Shown: in pieces, positions 16,771 through 26,190 of the stretch
How the letters are laid out: each line of letters opens with the position of its first letter
Numbering within the stretch: position 1 is the stretch's first letter
NCBI GenBank assembly: GCA_019746135.1
Contig: JAIESI010000032.1
Coordinates: 1 to 64,000 of the forward strand
DNA from: Xanthobacteraceae bacterium
Lineage (GTDB): Bacteria > Pseudomonadota > Alphaproteobacteria > Rhizobiales > Xanthobacteraceae
DNA: 64,000 bases
Direction: 5' to 3'
Program-made: the position numbers and the translations under genes
Notes under the pieces: generated by a model
The model's input: the letters and a program-made list of their open reading frames with translations, nothing else
Databases searched by the model: none
Told to the model about the DNA's origin: nothing

Positions 16771-17163
16771 TCAGAGATAGAGCCAGCGATAGACGAGCCA
16801 GCCAGCGATTACGGTCAGCGCAAACCAGACCGCAACCATGAAAATCGCGCCGGCGGTGCTCCTCGGCCGCTCCGCGGCAACAGCGGCCGCCGCGCGATGC
16901 TCGGCCATGACGTCCGGTGGAATCATCCGCACCACCAGCAGGATGCCGAGCGGCAGCAGGATCGCGTCGTCGAGATAGCCCAGCACCGGGATGAAGTCGG
17001 GAATGAGATCGATCGGCGAGAGCGCGTAGGCGGCGATACAGACACCCAGCGCCTTGGCGTACCACGGCACGCGCGGGTCGCGAGAAGCGAGATACACGGC
17101 ATGCACGTCGCGCTTGATGGCGCGCGCCCAGCCGCGCAGCCGCATCATCACGCTGGTTTGCAC
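16771..17163 (-). CDS. DUF1232 (YkvA-like) membrane protein
   Basis: A 130-residue protein with the DUF1232 core AYALSPIDLIPDFIPVLGYLDD at about residues 45-66 (only its halves need be matched: ALSPIDLIPDFIP and GYLDD), flanked by hydrophobic segments, and a further membrane helix at the C-terminus (FMVAVWFALTVIAGWLVY). Function unknown. The GTG at 17163 has GGAG over the stop of iorB and suggests translational coupling; ATGs at 17148 and 17145 are alternatives. Confidence 0.8.
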   Translation of the reverse strand: MQTSVMMRLRGWARAIKRDVHAVYLASRDPRVPWYAKALGVCIAAYALSPIDLIPDFIPVLGYLDDAILLPLGILLVVRMIPPDVMAEHRAAAAVAAERPRSTAGAIFMVAVWFALTVIAGWLVYRWLYL

Positions 17164-17164
17164 G

Positions 17165-18682
17165 CTACTCCGCGGCCTGCGAGATCGGCCGCAGCTCCTT
17201 GATCGCCGCGGTCAGCGCCGCTCCGGTGTCGTCGGTGAGCGCGGCCTTGCGCAGCCGCGCCAGCGTCGCCGCCGGATCGGCGGTCTCCATGATCTGCGGC
17301 AGCATCTGCATCAGCGTCTCGTAGCGCGCCTTGCCGCGCTCGTGGGTGTCGCTGTAGCCCTTCACCAGCGTGCGGGTGGTGGCGATCTCGGTCGCGAGCG
17401 CGACGTTCGTGGCGGCGACCGTCTCGATGGTGCGCAGCCATTCGCTCAGGAATTTGTGCTCGGCGGCAAAGCGCAGCGAGCGCCGCCGCGTCGGCTTCAG
17501 CGCGGCGACGAAATAGAGCTGCAGGAAGCCGCGGATCGACGAGGTCTTCACCACGCGGCCCTTGGTCGTGAAGCGCTCGACCAAGCGCCGCGCCCAGGGC
17601 GTGTCGAGAAGCCAGCGGCCGAGGCCCTCCGGCAGCGTGTCGGCGATCTCCTGCACCCGCGGATGCAGGAACTCGGCGATCTCGATGATCTGGCCGTCGG
17701 CGGCCTGCACCTCGGCCCGCACGCGGGCGAACCGGCTCGGCCGGATCTTGAGCTCGGCGACGCGCACGGTGTCCTCGTAGGCCATGCCGAGCGCAAGCTC
17801 GCGCGCGGTTTCGGCCAGGAGCCTGCCGCCGCCGCCGTGGAGCTTGTCGATCTCGGCGATCGGCTTGAGCTTCGCCAGATATTCGCGGGCGTAGTCGAGG
17901 TCCTGGTAGTCGGCGAGCCGCTCGATGCCGGCATGCACGTACATCCGCGCCGGATCGCCGAAGCCGTCGGCTTCGGCAAGAACTGGCGCGAGGGCAGGCG
18001 AGATGACCTTGGTCTGGGCCGGGACCTGCACCACGCTGGGGGCGCCTTCGGCCGCGGCAAAGCCCGCGCTGAACGCCGCGACGCTTTCCTTCACGCCGAC
18101 GCCGCCGCGGTGGATGGCCGCCTCGAACGCCATGCGCTGCATCGGCAGCGCCTTGGAGCCGGCGAGCGCGCCGAACAGCACCGCCGAGATCACGCTGTTG
18201 GTCGCCTCCGCAAGCTGCGCCATGTCGCCATGAATGATGCGCTTGGCGGCCGACTTGCAGGCTTCCAGCAGTTCTCCGCTGTCGACCCGGCCGTCGGCGA
18301 GCGCGATCTTCTCGGTCATCGCATAGACGCGGTTGGTCGAGACGATGAAGGTGGTCTTGTCCGGCGTCACCAGCCCGCGCTGCACCGCGCGGCCCGCCTC
18401 CATCAGCTCGGAGGCGATGACGATATCGACGTCGCCCGCGACCGGCGTGAGCCCGAGCACCGGCGCGCGGGTGTTCGACTTGGCGCCGGTCTTGGGAAAC
18501 AGCTCGACATAGTAGTTGGTCGCGCCGGTGCGCTGCGCCACGCCCGGCACCGAGGTCATCTGCGCGATGTAGCCGGCATGCTCGGCGACATCGACGATCC
18601 ATTCCGCCAGCACGCCGCCGCCTTCGCCGCCCATGGCGAGAATGGCGATGGTGATGGGGCGCTGTTGCTCGGTCGTGCTCAT
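17165..18682 (-). CDS. iorB: indolepyruvate oxidoreductase subunit beta (IorB-like, with C-terminal DUF6537-type extension)
   Basis: A 505-residue subunit of an indolepyruvate ferredoxin oxidoreductase. The N-terminal 190 residues are the pyruvate ferredoxin oxidoreductase gamma domain (AMGGEGGGVLAEW; TSVPGVAQRTGATNYYVE); the long C-terminal part is the extension usual in proteobacterial IorB. With IorA it decarboxylates aryl-2-oxo acids to arylacetyl-CoA. It starts 3 bases after the iorA stop. Confidence 0.88.
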   Translation of the reverse strand: MSTTEQQRPITIAILAMGGEGGGVLAEWIVDVAEHAGYIAQMTSVPGVAQRTGATNYYVELFPKTGAKSNTRAPVLGLTPVAGDVDIVIASELMEAGRAVQRGLVTPDKTTFIVSTNRVYAMTEKIALADGRVDSGELLEACKSAAKRIIHGDMAQLAEATNSVISAVLFGALAGSKALPMQRMAFEAAIHRGGVGVKESVAAFSAGFAAAEGAPSVVQVPAQTKVISPALAPVLAEADGFGDPARMYVHAGIERLADYQDLDYAREYLAKLKPIAEIDKLHGGGGRLLAETARELALGMAYEDTVRVAELKIRPSRFARVRAEVQAADGQIIEIAEFLHPRVQEIADTLPEGLGRWLLDTPWARRLVERFTTKGRVVKTSSIRGFLQLYFVAALKPTRRRSLRFAAEHKFLSEWLRTIETVAATNVALATEIATTRTLVKGYSDTHERGKARYETLMQMLPQIMETADPAATLARLRKAALTDDTGAALTAAIKELRPISQAAE

Positions 18683-18685
18683 CGC

Positions 18686-20833
18686 TTATGCCGCCGCCAA
18701 TTTGCGCTCGATGCGCCGCTGGAAGAAGCCGATCACGGCGTCGCGGATGCGCGCCTTGAACTTGTCCCAGCCGGTCGGGTTGGTGATCAGCGAGGCGCGG
18801 TAGAACGATGGGCACAGCACCGCGGCGTGGCTCACCTCGCCGCACAGGCCGCAGCCGACGCAGGAGTTGATCACCTTGGTAATCGGCTCCTTGCGCAGCG
18901 GATCGGGATTGGGCGCGATGGTCAGCGACGGGCAGCCGGACAGCCGGATGCACGAATGATCGCCGGTGCAGGTGTCGGCATCGACGCCGAACCGCTCGCG
19001 CACCACGCGCTCGCCGGCCTGTGCGGCCTTGCGCAGCAGCGGCCGGATGCGGCGCTGCTTGTTCAGCATGCATTCGGAATGGGCGACGATGACCTTCGGG
19101 CCTTTCTCAGGGGTGGTCAGCGCCTCCTTCAGCGTGTCGCGCATCAGCGCCACGTCGTAGGTGCGGGTGATGGTGCGCGCCCAGGTGACGCCGACGCCGC
19201 GCACCGCAGCCTCGATCGAGTTCTGCGTGTGGCGCGTCGCGCTCGGGTGGAACGAGGAGGGGATGTCCTGGCCGCCGGTCGCGGCCGAATAGCCGTTGTC
19301 GACGATGATCAGGACGTTGTCGCTCTTGTTGAACACGGCGTTGCCGACGCCGCTGGTCAATCCGTTATGCCAGAAGCCGCCGTCGCCCATCATCGCGATG
19401 GCACGCTTGCCGGCCTTGACGTTCAGCGCCGACGCGCCGGCGGCACCGAGGCCGTAGCCCATGGTGGTCGCGCCGATGCCGAACGGCGGGAAGATCGAGA
19501 ACAGGTGGCAGCCGATATCGGCCGAGACGTGATGCGGGCCAAGCTCGCGCTCGACCAGTTTCATCGCCGCGAAGATCGGCCGCTCCGGGCAGCCGGTGCA
19601 GAACGACGGCGGCCGGGGCTGCACGTTCTCGTTGATCGCCTTGGTGACCTTGCTGTCAATCTCCTTGCGCGGAGCGGGAACCGGCACGGCGGGCGGCGCA
19701 AGATCGGGCCGCACCTTCTCGATGAATTTCCGGATGCCCTCGCGCACCACGCCGCCGGTGTATTCGCCGGCCATCGGCAGCACGTCCTTGCCGTGCACGC
19801 GGGTCTGGATGTCGGCGCGGCGCAGGATGGTGTTGACCGCCTGCTCGATGTAGTCGGGCCCGCCTTCCTCGACGATGAGGATCGCCTTCTTGCCCTGGCA
19901 GAAGCGGACGAACTCCTTGTCCACCAGCGGATAGGTGACGTTCATCACGTAGACCGGCACCTTGCTCTCGCCGAAGGCGTCGGCCAGGCCGTTGAGCAGC
20001 AGCGCGCGCAGCGTCGTGTTGTAGAGCCCGCCCTGGACGACGATGCCGATGTCGCTTGCCTCGCCATCGAAGAACTCGTTGAGCTGGTTCTCCTCGATGT
20101 ACTTCAGCGCGGCGGGGAGGCGGACGTCCCACTTGTCCTTTTCGTGCACGTAGGTCATCGGCGGCATGGCGATGCGCGACAGGTCGCGGCGCGGCTTCTC
20201 CAGCGCATCGGTCAGGCCGAAGTCGGGGCGCTTGTTCGTCTTGGTGGTGAAGCGGCCGTAGACGTGGCAGGCGCGGATGCGCAGCTCCAGCATCACCGGC
20301 GTGTTGGAGGCTTCGGAGAGCTGGAACGCGCTCTCCACGGTGCGGACGATGGTCGGCAGGTTCGGCCGCGGATCGAGCAGCCACATCTGCGACTTCATCG
20401 CAAACGCGTGCACGCGCTCCTGCATGATCGAGGAGCCTTCGCCGTAGTCCTCGCCGATGATCACCAGCGCGCCGCCGGTGACGCCGCCGGAGGCGAGGTT
20501 GGCGAGCGCATCCGAGGCGACGTTGGTGCCGACCGTGGACTTGAAGGTCACCGCGCCGCGCAGCGGGTAGTTGACCGAGGCCGCAAGGGTGGCGGCGGCC
20601 GTGGCCTCGCTCGCCGAATTCTCGAAATGGACGCCAAGACCTTCGAGGATCTCGTTGGCGTCGGCCAGCACGTCCATCAGGTGCGAGATCGGCGCGCCTT
20701 GGTAGCCGGCGACGTAGGACACGCCCGTTTGCAGCAGCGCCTTGGTGACGGCCAGGATGCCTTCGCCGTGGAATTCCTCGCCTTCGCCGAGCTTGAGTTT
20801 CTCGACCTCTTCCTTGAACGAGCGCTCGGCCAT
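18686..20833 (-). CDS. iorA: indolepyruvate oxidoreductase subunit alpha (IorA)
   Basis: A 715-residue TPP enzyme subunit. The N-terminal transketolase-like domains (GYQGAPISHLMD; FENSASEATAAATLA) are followed by a CTGCPERP motif near residue 410, the TPP/Mg motif MGDGGFWHNG...NVLIIVDN, and C-terminal cysteines CTGDHSCIRLSGCP and CVGCGLCGE for Fe-S clusters. It oxidises indolepyruvate or phenylpyruvate type 2-oxo acids. ATG 20833 is preceded by GGAGA and omits a GC-rich 36-residue leader of the longer frame. It is divergent from a TRAP transporter that may import its substrate. Confidence 0.92.
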   Translation of the reverse strand: MAERSFKEEVEKLKLGEGEEFHGEGILAVTKALLQTGVSYVAGYQGAPISHLMDVLADANEILEGLGVHFENSASEATAAATLAASVNYPLRGAVTFKSTVGTNVASDALANLASGGVTGGALVIIGEDYGEGSSIMQERVHAFAMKSQMWLLDPRPNLPTIVRTVESAFQLSEASNTPVMLELRIRACHVYGRFTTKTNKRPDFGLTDALEKPRRDLSRIAMPPMTYVHEKDKWDVRLPAALKYIEENQLNEFFDGEASDIGIVVQGGLYNTTLRALLLNGLADAFGESKVPVYVMNVTYPLVDKEFVRFCQGKKAILIVEEGGPDYIEQAVNTILRRADIQTRVHGKDVLPMAGEYTGGVVREGIRKFIEKVRPDLAPPAVPVPAPRKEIDSKVTKAINENVQPRPPSFCTGCPERPIFAAMKLVERELGPHHVSADIGCHLFSIFPPFGIGATTMGYGLGAAGASALNVKAGKRAIAMMGDGGFWHNGLTSGVGNAVFNKSDNVLIIVDNGYSAATGGQDIPSSFHPSATRHTQNSIEAAVRGVGVTWARTITRTYDVALMRDTLKEALTTPEKGPKVIVAHSECMLNKQRRIRPLLRKAAQAGERVVRERFGVDADTCTGDHSCIRLSGCPSLTIAPNPDPLRKEPITKVINSCVGCGLCGEVSHAAVLCPSFYRASLITNPTGWDKFKARIRDAVIGFFQRRIERKLAAA

Positions 20834-20927
20834 TCCAGCAGTCTCCGGTCTTCCTGCCGCCATCCCGGGATGCGCGCCGCGGGCGCGCGACAAAGCCTCG
20901 GGGTGGCGGGTGGGGCAACGTGGGCGT

Positions 20928-20957
20928 TTGACTCGGCCCACCTCTCGGCACGATTAT
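20928..20957 (+). promoter_or_regulatory. possible promoter of the TRAP operon
   Basis: TTGACT (20928-20933) and GATTAT (20952-20957) are 18 bases apart in an AT-rich patch 70 bases before dctP. The -35 is good, the -10 only fair. Confidence 0.35.
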
Positions 20958-21024
20958 ATTTGATCGAAACTGCCACGAAAAGCGCAGCCATTCCTGCGGT
21001 TTGTGAGCAATTGAGGGGGTTCCT

Positions 21025-21993
21025 ATGCGTCAAATGCTGATTGCCGGGCTCGCTTTGGGCGGACTCGTCGTGCAGGCCCAAGCTCCCGTCCTCGCCCAGG
21101 AGGTGACGCTGCGCGCGGTCACGTCCTTTGCCGAGGGCACGCAGTTCTCCAAGAACTTCGAGCGCTTCATCCAGAAGGTGAACGCCGACGGCAAGGGCCA
21201 GGTGCAGATCAACTACATCGGCGGGCCGCGGGCGATGCCGCCGTTCGAGGTCGGCAACGCGGTGCGCACCAAGGTGGTGGACATCGCCAACGTCACCGGC
21301 GCGTTCTACACCAACCTGGTGCCCGAGGCGGACGGGCTCAAGCTGATCTCCAGGCCGATGAGCGAGCAGCGGCAGAACGGCACCTGGGCCTTTGTCGATC
21401 AGCTGCACCAGCAGAAGATCAACGCGCACTATCTCGCGCGCCAGTTCCACAACGTGCCGTTCCACATCTATCTGAACAAGAAGATCGACAAGATGGACTT
21501 CACCGGCCTGAAGATCCGCGTCACGCCGGTCTACAAGGACGTGGTCGAGGCGATGGGCGGCACGACCGTCACCACCGCGCCGGGCGAAGTCTATACCGCG
21601 CTCGAGCGCGGCGTGGTCGACGGCTACGGCTGGCCGGTCTCCGGCATCTTCGACCTCGGCTGGGAGAAGGTGACCAAGTTCCGGCTGGAGCCGGCGTTCT
21701 ACAGCGTCGAGGTCGGCGTGCTGGTCAACAACGATGTCTGGAAGGGGCTCTCGGCAGCGCAGAAGAAAGTGCTGAGCGATGCGGCGCTGTGGCTCGAAGG
21801 CCTCGACACCGAGAACGTGGCGCTGGTCAAGGCCGAGCGCGACAAGCAGGCGGCGGCGGGCATTCAGCCGATCGACCTTGGAGCCGACGCAAGCAAGGTG
21901 TTCCTCGCCAAGGCCAACGAGGTCGGCTGGGCGTCGGTGATCAGGCGCTCGCCGGAGAACGGCGCGAAGCTGCGGCAGCTTGCCGGGAACTAG
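21025..21993 (+). CDS. TRAP transporter periplasmic receptor (DctP family)
   Basis: A 322-residue extracytoplasmic solute receptor with an N-terminal Sec signal of about 24 residues (LIAGLALGGLVVQAQAPVLA). The mature part has DctP features: TKVVDIANVTGAFYTNLVPEADG, LKIRVTPVYKDVVEAMGGT and APGEVYTALERGVVDGYGWP, where the Arg of KIRVT is the carboxylate-binding position. It delivers an organic acid to the DctQ/DctM pair 140 bases downstream. The divergent iorAB suggests an aryl-2-oxo acid or other aromatic acid. Confidence 0.9.
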   Translation: MRQMLIAGLALGGLVVQAQAPVLAQEVTLRAVTSFAEGTQFSKNFERFIQKVNADGKGQVQINYIGGPRAMPPFEVGNAVRTKVVDIANVTGAFYTNLVPEADGLKLISRPMSEQRQNGTWAFVDQLHQQKINAHYLARQFHNVPFHIYLNKKIDKMDFTGLKIRVTPVYKDVVEAMGGTTVTTAPGEVYTALERGVVDGYGWPVSGIFDLGWEKVTKFRLEPAFYSVEVGVLVNNDVWKGLSAAQKKVLSDAALWLEGLDTENVALVKAERDKQAAAGIQPIDLGADASKVFLAKANEVGWASVIRRSPENGAKLRQLAGN

Positions 21994-22024
21994 CGGCTTG
22001 TGTCCCGGACGCGGTGCCACAAGC

Positions 22025-22056
22025 GTGTTTACGCGCGTCTTCGACGCGCCATGGCG
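22025..22056 (+). repeat. dispersed repeat core, copy 3
   Basis: GTGTTTACGCGCGTCTTCGA followed by CGCGCCATGGCG, the same 32-base core as at 8141 and (inverted) 13170. It lies between dctP and dctQ of one operon. Confidence 0.75.
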
Positions 22057-22133
22057 AAGCGGTGCACCGCTGATCCGGGGGCCGGTTGGGCCAGCAAGAA
22101 ACCCGGGACACGAGAGCTGAGCGCGTTACATAG

Positions 22134-22649
22134 ATGAATCGACTTTCCGACGCCTTCGCCAAGCTGCTCAACGCGCTCGCGATCCTCGCCGCGCTGACGC
22201 TCCTGGCGATGGTGATCATGGTCTCGGCGGACATCATCCTGCGCAACGTCACGCGCACCGGGTTTCCCTGGGCCAACGAAGTCTCCGAATACGCGCTCTA
22301 CCTCACCACGCTGCTCACCGCGCCGTGGCTGCTGCGCCGCGGCCAGCATGTGCGGATCGATCTGGTGCTGACGCTGATGCCGGTTCGGATCGCCTGGCTG
22401 ATGGAGGCGCTGGCCGACGTGCTGGGCTTCGCCGTCTGCCTGATCATGATGCGCTATGGCCTCAAGATGACGATCGACAGCGCGAGCCTCGGCTCGATCA
22501 CCATCAAGAACCTCGTGTTCCCGGAATGGTGGCTGCTCTGGCCGCTGCCGGTCTGCTTCGCGCTGCTCGCCGCCGAATTCGTGTTCCGCTTCGCACGCCT
22601 GATGCGCGCATCGCCGGGACGGCGCAGCGAGGCGACCTCGGTCGGATAG
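22134..22649 (+). CDS. TRAP transporter small membrane subunit (DctQ)
   Basis: A 171-residue four-helix membrane protein of the DctQ type: hydrophobic segments near 15-38, 50-70, 88-110 and 128-150, with the family motif FPWANEVSEYALYLTT after the first helix. It partners the large subunit that starts 6 bases downstream. Confidence 0.88.
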   Translation: MNRLSDAFAKLLNALAILAALTLLAMVIMVSADIILRNVTRTGFPWANEVSEYALYLTTLLTAPWLLRRGQHVRIDLVLTLMPVRIAWLMEALADVLGFAVCLIMMRYGLKMTIDSASLGSITIKNLVFPEWWLLWPLPVCFALLAAEFVFRFARLMRASPGRRSEATSVG

Positions 22650-22655
22650 CCGCGC

Positions 22656-23975
22656 ATGAATTGGGTCGAGGCAAGCATCATCCTGTTCGGCGGCCTGGTC
22701 GCGCTGATGAGCCTCGGGCTGTCGGTCGCGATTGGGTTTCTCGCCATCAATATCGTCGGCGCGCTGTTCTTTCTTGGCGGCGAGCAGGGGCTGTCGCAGC
22801 TTGCCCGCAACGCCGTCGCCTCGGTGACGAGCTTCTCGCTGACGCCGATCCCGTTCTTCGTGCTGATGGGCGAGGTGCTGTTCCACTCCGGCGTGGCATT
22901 GAAGGCGATCGATGCCTTCGCGTTGCTCATTCGCAGGGTTCCGGGCCGGCTGTCGGTCATCGCCATTGTCGCCGGCACCGTGTTCTCGGCGATTTCGGGC
23001 TCCACCATCGCCACCACCGCGCTGCTCGGCAGCCTGATGCTGCCGACCATGCTCGACCGCGGTTACGACAAGCGGATGGCGATGGGGCCGATCATCGGCA
23101 TCGGCGGCGTCGACATGCTGATCCCGCCGTCGGCGCTGGCGGTTCTGCTCGGCAGCCTCGCCGGCATTTCCATTTCCGGCCTTTTGATCGGCGGCATCAT
23201 TCCGGGCCTGATCCTGAGCATTCTCTTTGTCGGCTATATCATCCTGCGCGCCACGCTCGACCCGTCGCTCGCGCCGGAAGAAGAGCTGGAAGCGGGGCCG
23301 GGCGGCTTGAAACGCTGGATACCGTTCCTGGTCCACGTGCTGCCGCTGGTCCTGATCTTCGGCATGGTGGTCGGGGCGATGACCGCCGGCTGGGCGACGC
23401 CGACCGAAGCGGCGGCGCTTGGCGCAGCCGGCACCATCGTTGCGGCGATGCTCTACCGCAGTCTCAGCTGGGATGCGCTGATGAAGGCCTTGATCGGCAC
23501 CGTCGCGGTGTCCGGCACGATCCTGTTCATCATCATTGGCGCCACGACCTTCGCCCAGGTGCTGAGCTTCTCTGGTGCGACGAACGGCATCGTCGGCCTG
23601 GTCTCGGCGCAGGGATTGTCGGCCACCGTGCTCATTCTCGGGATGATGGCGATCCTGCTGTTTCTCGGATGCTTCGTCGATCAGGTGTCGATGATGCTGA
23701 TCACGCTGCCGTTCTTCATGCCGCTGGTGCAAAAGCTCGGCGTCGATCCGGTGTGGTTCGGCGTGCTGTTCCTGATCTGCATGCAGCTCGGCCTGCTGAC
23801 GCCGCCGTTCGGCCTGCTGCTGTTCACGATGAAGGGCGTTGCACCGCCAAGCATCGCCATGAACGACGTGTTCCGCGCGGCCATGCCCTATGTCTGGTTT
23901 GGATTGCTGGTGTTGTTGTTGGTATTCCTCGTGCCGTCGCTTGCCACGTTCCTGCCGCGGCTGTTAGGTAGTTGA
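22656..23975 (+). CDS. TRAP transporter large permease subunit (DctM)
   Basis: A 439-residue DctM permease with about 12 hydrophobic helices. Typical segments are SLTPIPFFVLMGEVLFHSG, GTVFSAISGSTIATTALLG, IIGIGGVDMLIPPSALAVLLG and PPFGLLLFTMKGVAP. It forms the Na+-dependent channel of the TRAP importer with DctQ and DctP. Confidence 0.92.
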   Translation: MNWVEASIILFGGLVALMSLGLSVAIGFLAINIVGALFFLGGEQGLSQLARNAVASVTSFSLTPIPFFVLMGEVLFHSGVALKAIDAFALLIRRVPGRLSVIAIVAGTVFSAISGSTIATTALLGSLMLPTMLDRGYDKRMAMGPIIGIGGVDMLIPPSALAVLLGSLAGISISGLLIGGIIPGLILSILFVGYIILRATLDPSLAPEEELEAGPGGLKRWIPFLVHVLPLVLIFGMVVGAMTAGWATPTEAAALGAAGTIVAAMLYRSLSWDALMKALIGTVAVSGTILFIIIGATTFAQVLSFSGATNGIVGLVSAQGLSATVLILGMMAILLFLGCFVDQVSMMLITLPFFMPLVQKLGVDPVWFGVLFLICMQLGLLTPPFGLLLFTMKGVAPPSIAMNDVFRAAMPYVWFGLLVLLLVFLVPSLATFLPRLLGS

Positions 23976-24002
23976 GCAATTCGCAAATTTATGGGAGCGC
24001 AA

Positions 24003-24539
24003 ATGCTCAAGAAAACCCTGCTTCTCCTCGTGGCCGGGATCGCGGGTCTCGCGGTCTATGTCGCCATGCAGCCCGACCATTTCCGCATCGAGCGCCGGGC
24101 GATGGTGAATGCGCCGCCGCAGGCGGTGTTCGGTGAGGTCAGCGACTTCCGCAAGTGGGACGACTGGTCGCCCTGGGCGAAGCTCGACCCCAATTCCAAG
24201 ATTGCGTTCGAGGGGACGCAGGGTGGGCAGGGCGCGGTGTTCAAGTGGTCGGGCAACGAGAAGGTCGGCGAGGGCAAGATGACGCTCGTCGAAAGCAAGC
24301 CCGGCGAGCTGGTCCGCATCGAGGTCGAATTCGTGAAGCCGTTCGAGGGCTCGTCCACCAGCGAGTTCATCTTCCGGCCGCAGCCCGGCGGCACCGAGGT
24401 GGTCTGGGCCTCCTACGGTCCGATGAACTTCATCAGCAAGGCGATCTGCCTAGTCATGAACATGGAGAAGACGCTCGGCCCCGACATGGAGAAGGGGCTG
24501 GCGCAGATGAAAATCCTTGCCGAAGGCACCAGGACCTAA
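24003..24539 (+). CDS. SRPBCC-family (polyketide cyclase/START-like) protein, membrane-anchored
   Basis: A 178-residue protein with an N-terminal hydrophobic anchor (TLLLLVAGIAGLAVYVAM) followed by a SRPBCC domain: VNAPPQAVFGEVSDFRKWDDWSPW, the long central sheet, and the C-terminal helix MEKTLGPDMEKGLAQMK. Such domains bind hydrophobic ligands. ATG 24003 has GGGAG at good distance; an ATG at 23991 adds four residues. It ends overlapping by two bases the stop of the convergent ABC permease (CTAA). Confidence 0.85.
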   Translation: MLKKTLLLLVAGIAGLAVYVAMQPDHFRIERRAMVNAPPQAVFGEVSDFRKWDDWSPWAKLDPNSKIAFEGTQGGQGAVFKWSGNEKVGEGKMTLVESKPGELVRIEVEFVKPFEGSSTSEFIFRPQPGGTEVVWASYGPMNFISKAICLVMNMEKTLGPDMEKGLAQMKILAEGTRT

Positions 24540-25330
24540 AACCCGGTGTGCACGCGCTTGGGCAGGTAGTGCAGCACGCGCTGCTCCAGCAGGATCACCA
24601 GGCCATAGGCGATGCCGCCGACGATCGTCAGCATGACGATCGCGACGAACACCATCGCCGTGTTCGCCTGTCCCTCGCCGAACGACAAAAGATAGCCAAG
24701 CCCCAGGTTCCCGCCGACCAGCTCGCCGACCACCACGCCGACCACCGCGAGCGTCGAGCCGATGCGGAGCCCCGCGAACAGCGGCGGCAATGACGCCGGG
24801 AACTCGATCTTCCAGAAGATCTGCGCGCGCGAGGCCTTGAACGCACGCGCGAGGTTGATCAGGTCGGGATCGACCGTGCGCACGGCCGTGAGCACATTGA
24901 CCATCACCGGAAAGAACACGATCAGGATTGCGACCAGGATCTTCGGATAGATCGTGAAGCCCATCCACATGATGAACAGCGGCGCAAACGCCACCTTGGG
25001 TGCGATCTGCAGGGCAAGGATATAGGGCGACAATGCGATCTCGGCGGTTGGTGACATGCCGAGGACATAGCCGATGAACGCGCCCATCAGGCTGCCGAGG
25101 ATGAAGCCGACCAGCACTTCAGTTGCGGTGATCCTGGTGTGCCTGAGCAGGTCGGTCACCTCCCACATCCGCACCGCTTCCTTCGCCACCGCCGACAGCG
25201 GCGGGACGATGAAGCTTGGAATGCGCAGCAGTCCCGGTCCCCATTCCCAGGCGGCGAGGAAGATCAGCAGCAGCAGCAGGCTCCACGCCGCGCCGCGCCG
25301 CGCCAGCGAGGTCTGCGTCGCCCCGCTCAC
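24536..25330 (-). CDS. ABC transporter permease (nitrate/sulfonate/taurine class)
   Basis: A 264-residue inner-membrane permease with six predicted helices and the cytoplasmic EAA-type loop ARAFKASRAQIFWKIEFPAS before the last helices. It belongs to the SsuC/TauC class. Its start overlaps the ATPase gene stop by 4 bases, so the two are one operon; the receptor is encoded divergently at 26281. Confidence 0.9.
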   Translation of the reverse strand: MSGATQTSLARRGAAWSLLLLLIFLAAWEWGPGLLRIPSFIVPPLSAVAKEAVRMWEVTDLLRHTRITATEVLVGFILGSLMGAFIGYVLGMSPTAEIALSPYILALQIAPKVAFAPLFIMWMGFTIYPKILVAILIVFFPVMVNVLTAVRTVDPDLINLARAFKASRAQIFWKIEFPASLPPLFAGLRIGSTLAVVGVVVGELVGGNLGLGYLLSFGEGQANTAMVFVAIVMLTIVGGIAYGLVILLEQRVLHYLPKRVHTGF

Positions 25331-26118
25331 GCCGGCACCGGTTCTTGCGCGCCGATGCCGAGCCGGTCCATCAGCCGGTTGACGTAGCCGCCGATCTTGG
25401 CGTCATGCCGCCGCGTCAGCGGATCGTCGCGGCCGGGAATGTCGATGGCGATCTCGTCGATGATCTTGCCGGGACGGCGGCTCATCACCAGAACGCGGTC
25501 GGACAGCGTCACCGCTTCGAGCAGATCGTGGGTGATGAGAAGCGCGGTCTTGCCGGCGCGTTTTAAGGTCTGCGCCAGCTCCTGCTGCAGCGTGATGCGG
25601 GTCTGCGCGTCCACCGCCGAGAACGGCTCGTCGAGCAGCAGCACGGTCGGATCGACCGCGAGCGTCCGCGCCAGCGCCACGCGCTGCCGCATGCCGCCGG
25701 AAAGCTGGTGCGGATAGTGGCCCGAGAACTCCGCAAGCTTGAGATTTTCGAGCAGCGCCTGCGCGCGGCGCTTGCGCTCCGCCGCCGGAACGCCCTGGAT
25801 TTCCACGCCGAACATCACGTTCTCGGCAACGGTGCGCCACGGCAACAGCAAATCCTTTTGCAGCATGAAGGCCACGTGCGCGTTCGGCCCTTCGACGCGC
25901 TCGCCGTCGACGTAGGCTTCGCCTTCGCTGGGCGCCGCGAGCCCCGAGCCGATGTTGAGCAAGGTCGATTTGCCGCAGCCGGACGGCCCGATCAGCGACA
26001 CCACCTCGCGGTCGCGCACCGCGATGCTGACGCCCTGCACGGCGGTGAGGCTGCCGCCGCCATCCTGCGGGAAGCGCATCGTGACGTTGCGGTATTCGAG
26101 GCGGATCGGCTCAGGCAT
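25327..26118 (-). CDS. ABC transporter ATP-binding protein (SsuB/TauB class)
   Basis: A 263-residue ATPase: Walker A GPSGCGKST, Q-loop MLQKDLLLPWRT, signature LSGGMRQR, Walker B VLLLDEPFSAVD, H-loop LLITHD. The LLPW segment after the Q-loop is typical of the nitrate/sulfonate class. It energises the permease encoded immediately downstream. Confidence 0.92.
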   Translation of the reverse strand: MPEPIRLEYRNVTMRFPQDGGGSLTAVQGVSIAVRDREVVSLIGPSGCGKSTLLNIGSGLAAPSEGEAYVDGERVEGPNAHVAFMLQKDLLLPWRTVAENVMFGVEIQGVPAAERKRRAQALLENLKLAEFSGHYPHQLSGGMRQRVALARTLAVDPTVLLLDEPFSAVDAQTRITLQQELAQTLKRAGKTALLITHDLLEAVTLSDRVLVMSRRPGKIIDEIAIDIPGRDDPLTRRHDAKIGGYVNRLMDRLGIGAQEPVPA

Positions 26119-26190
26119 CGAATACTTTCAACTGCAAATATCTCACGGCGCTTCTCGTCCGCGGGCCGGCGCTGCGGCCTGCTTCATGCA

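Noticed and set aside
17054..21040. A 1328-residue open frame on the plus strand
   Set aside because: Exactly opposite iorB/iorA, whose motifs are unmistakable; composition of the long frame is that of an antisense shadow.
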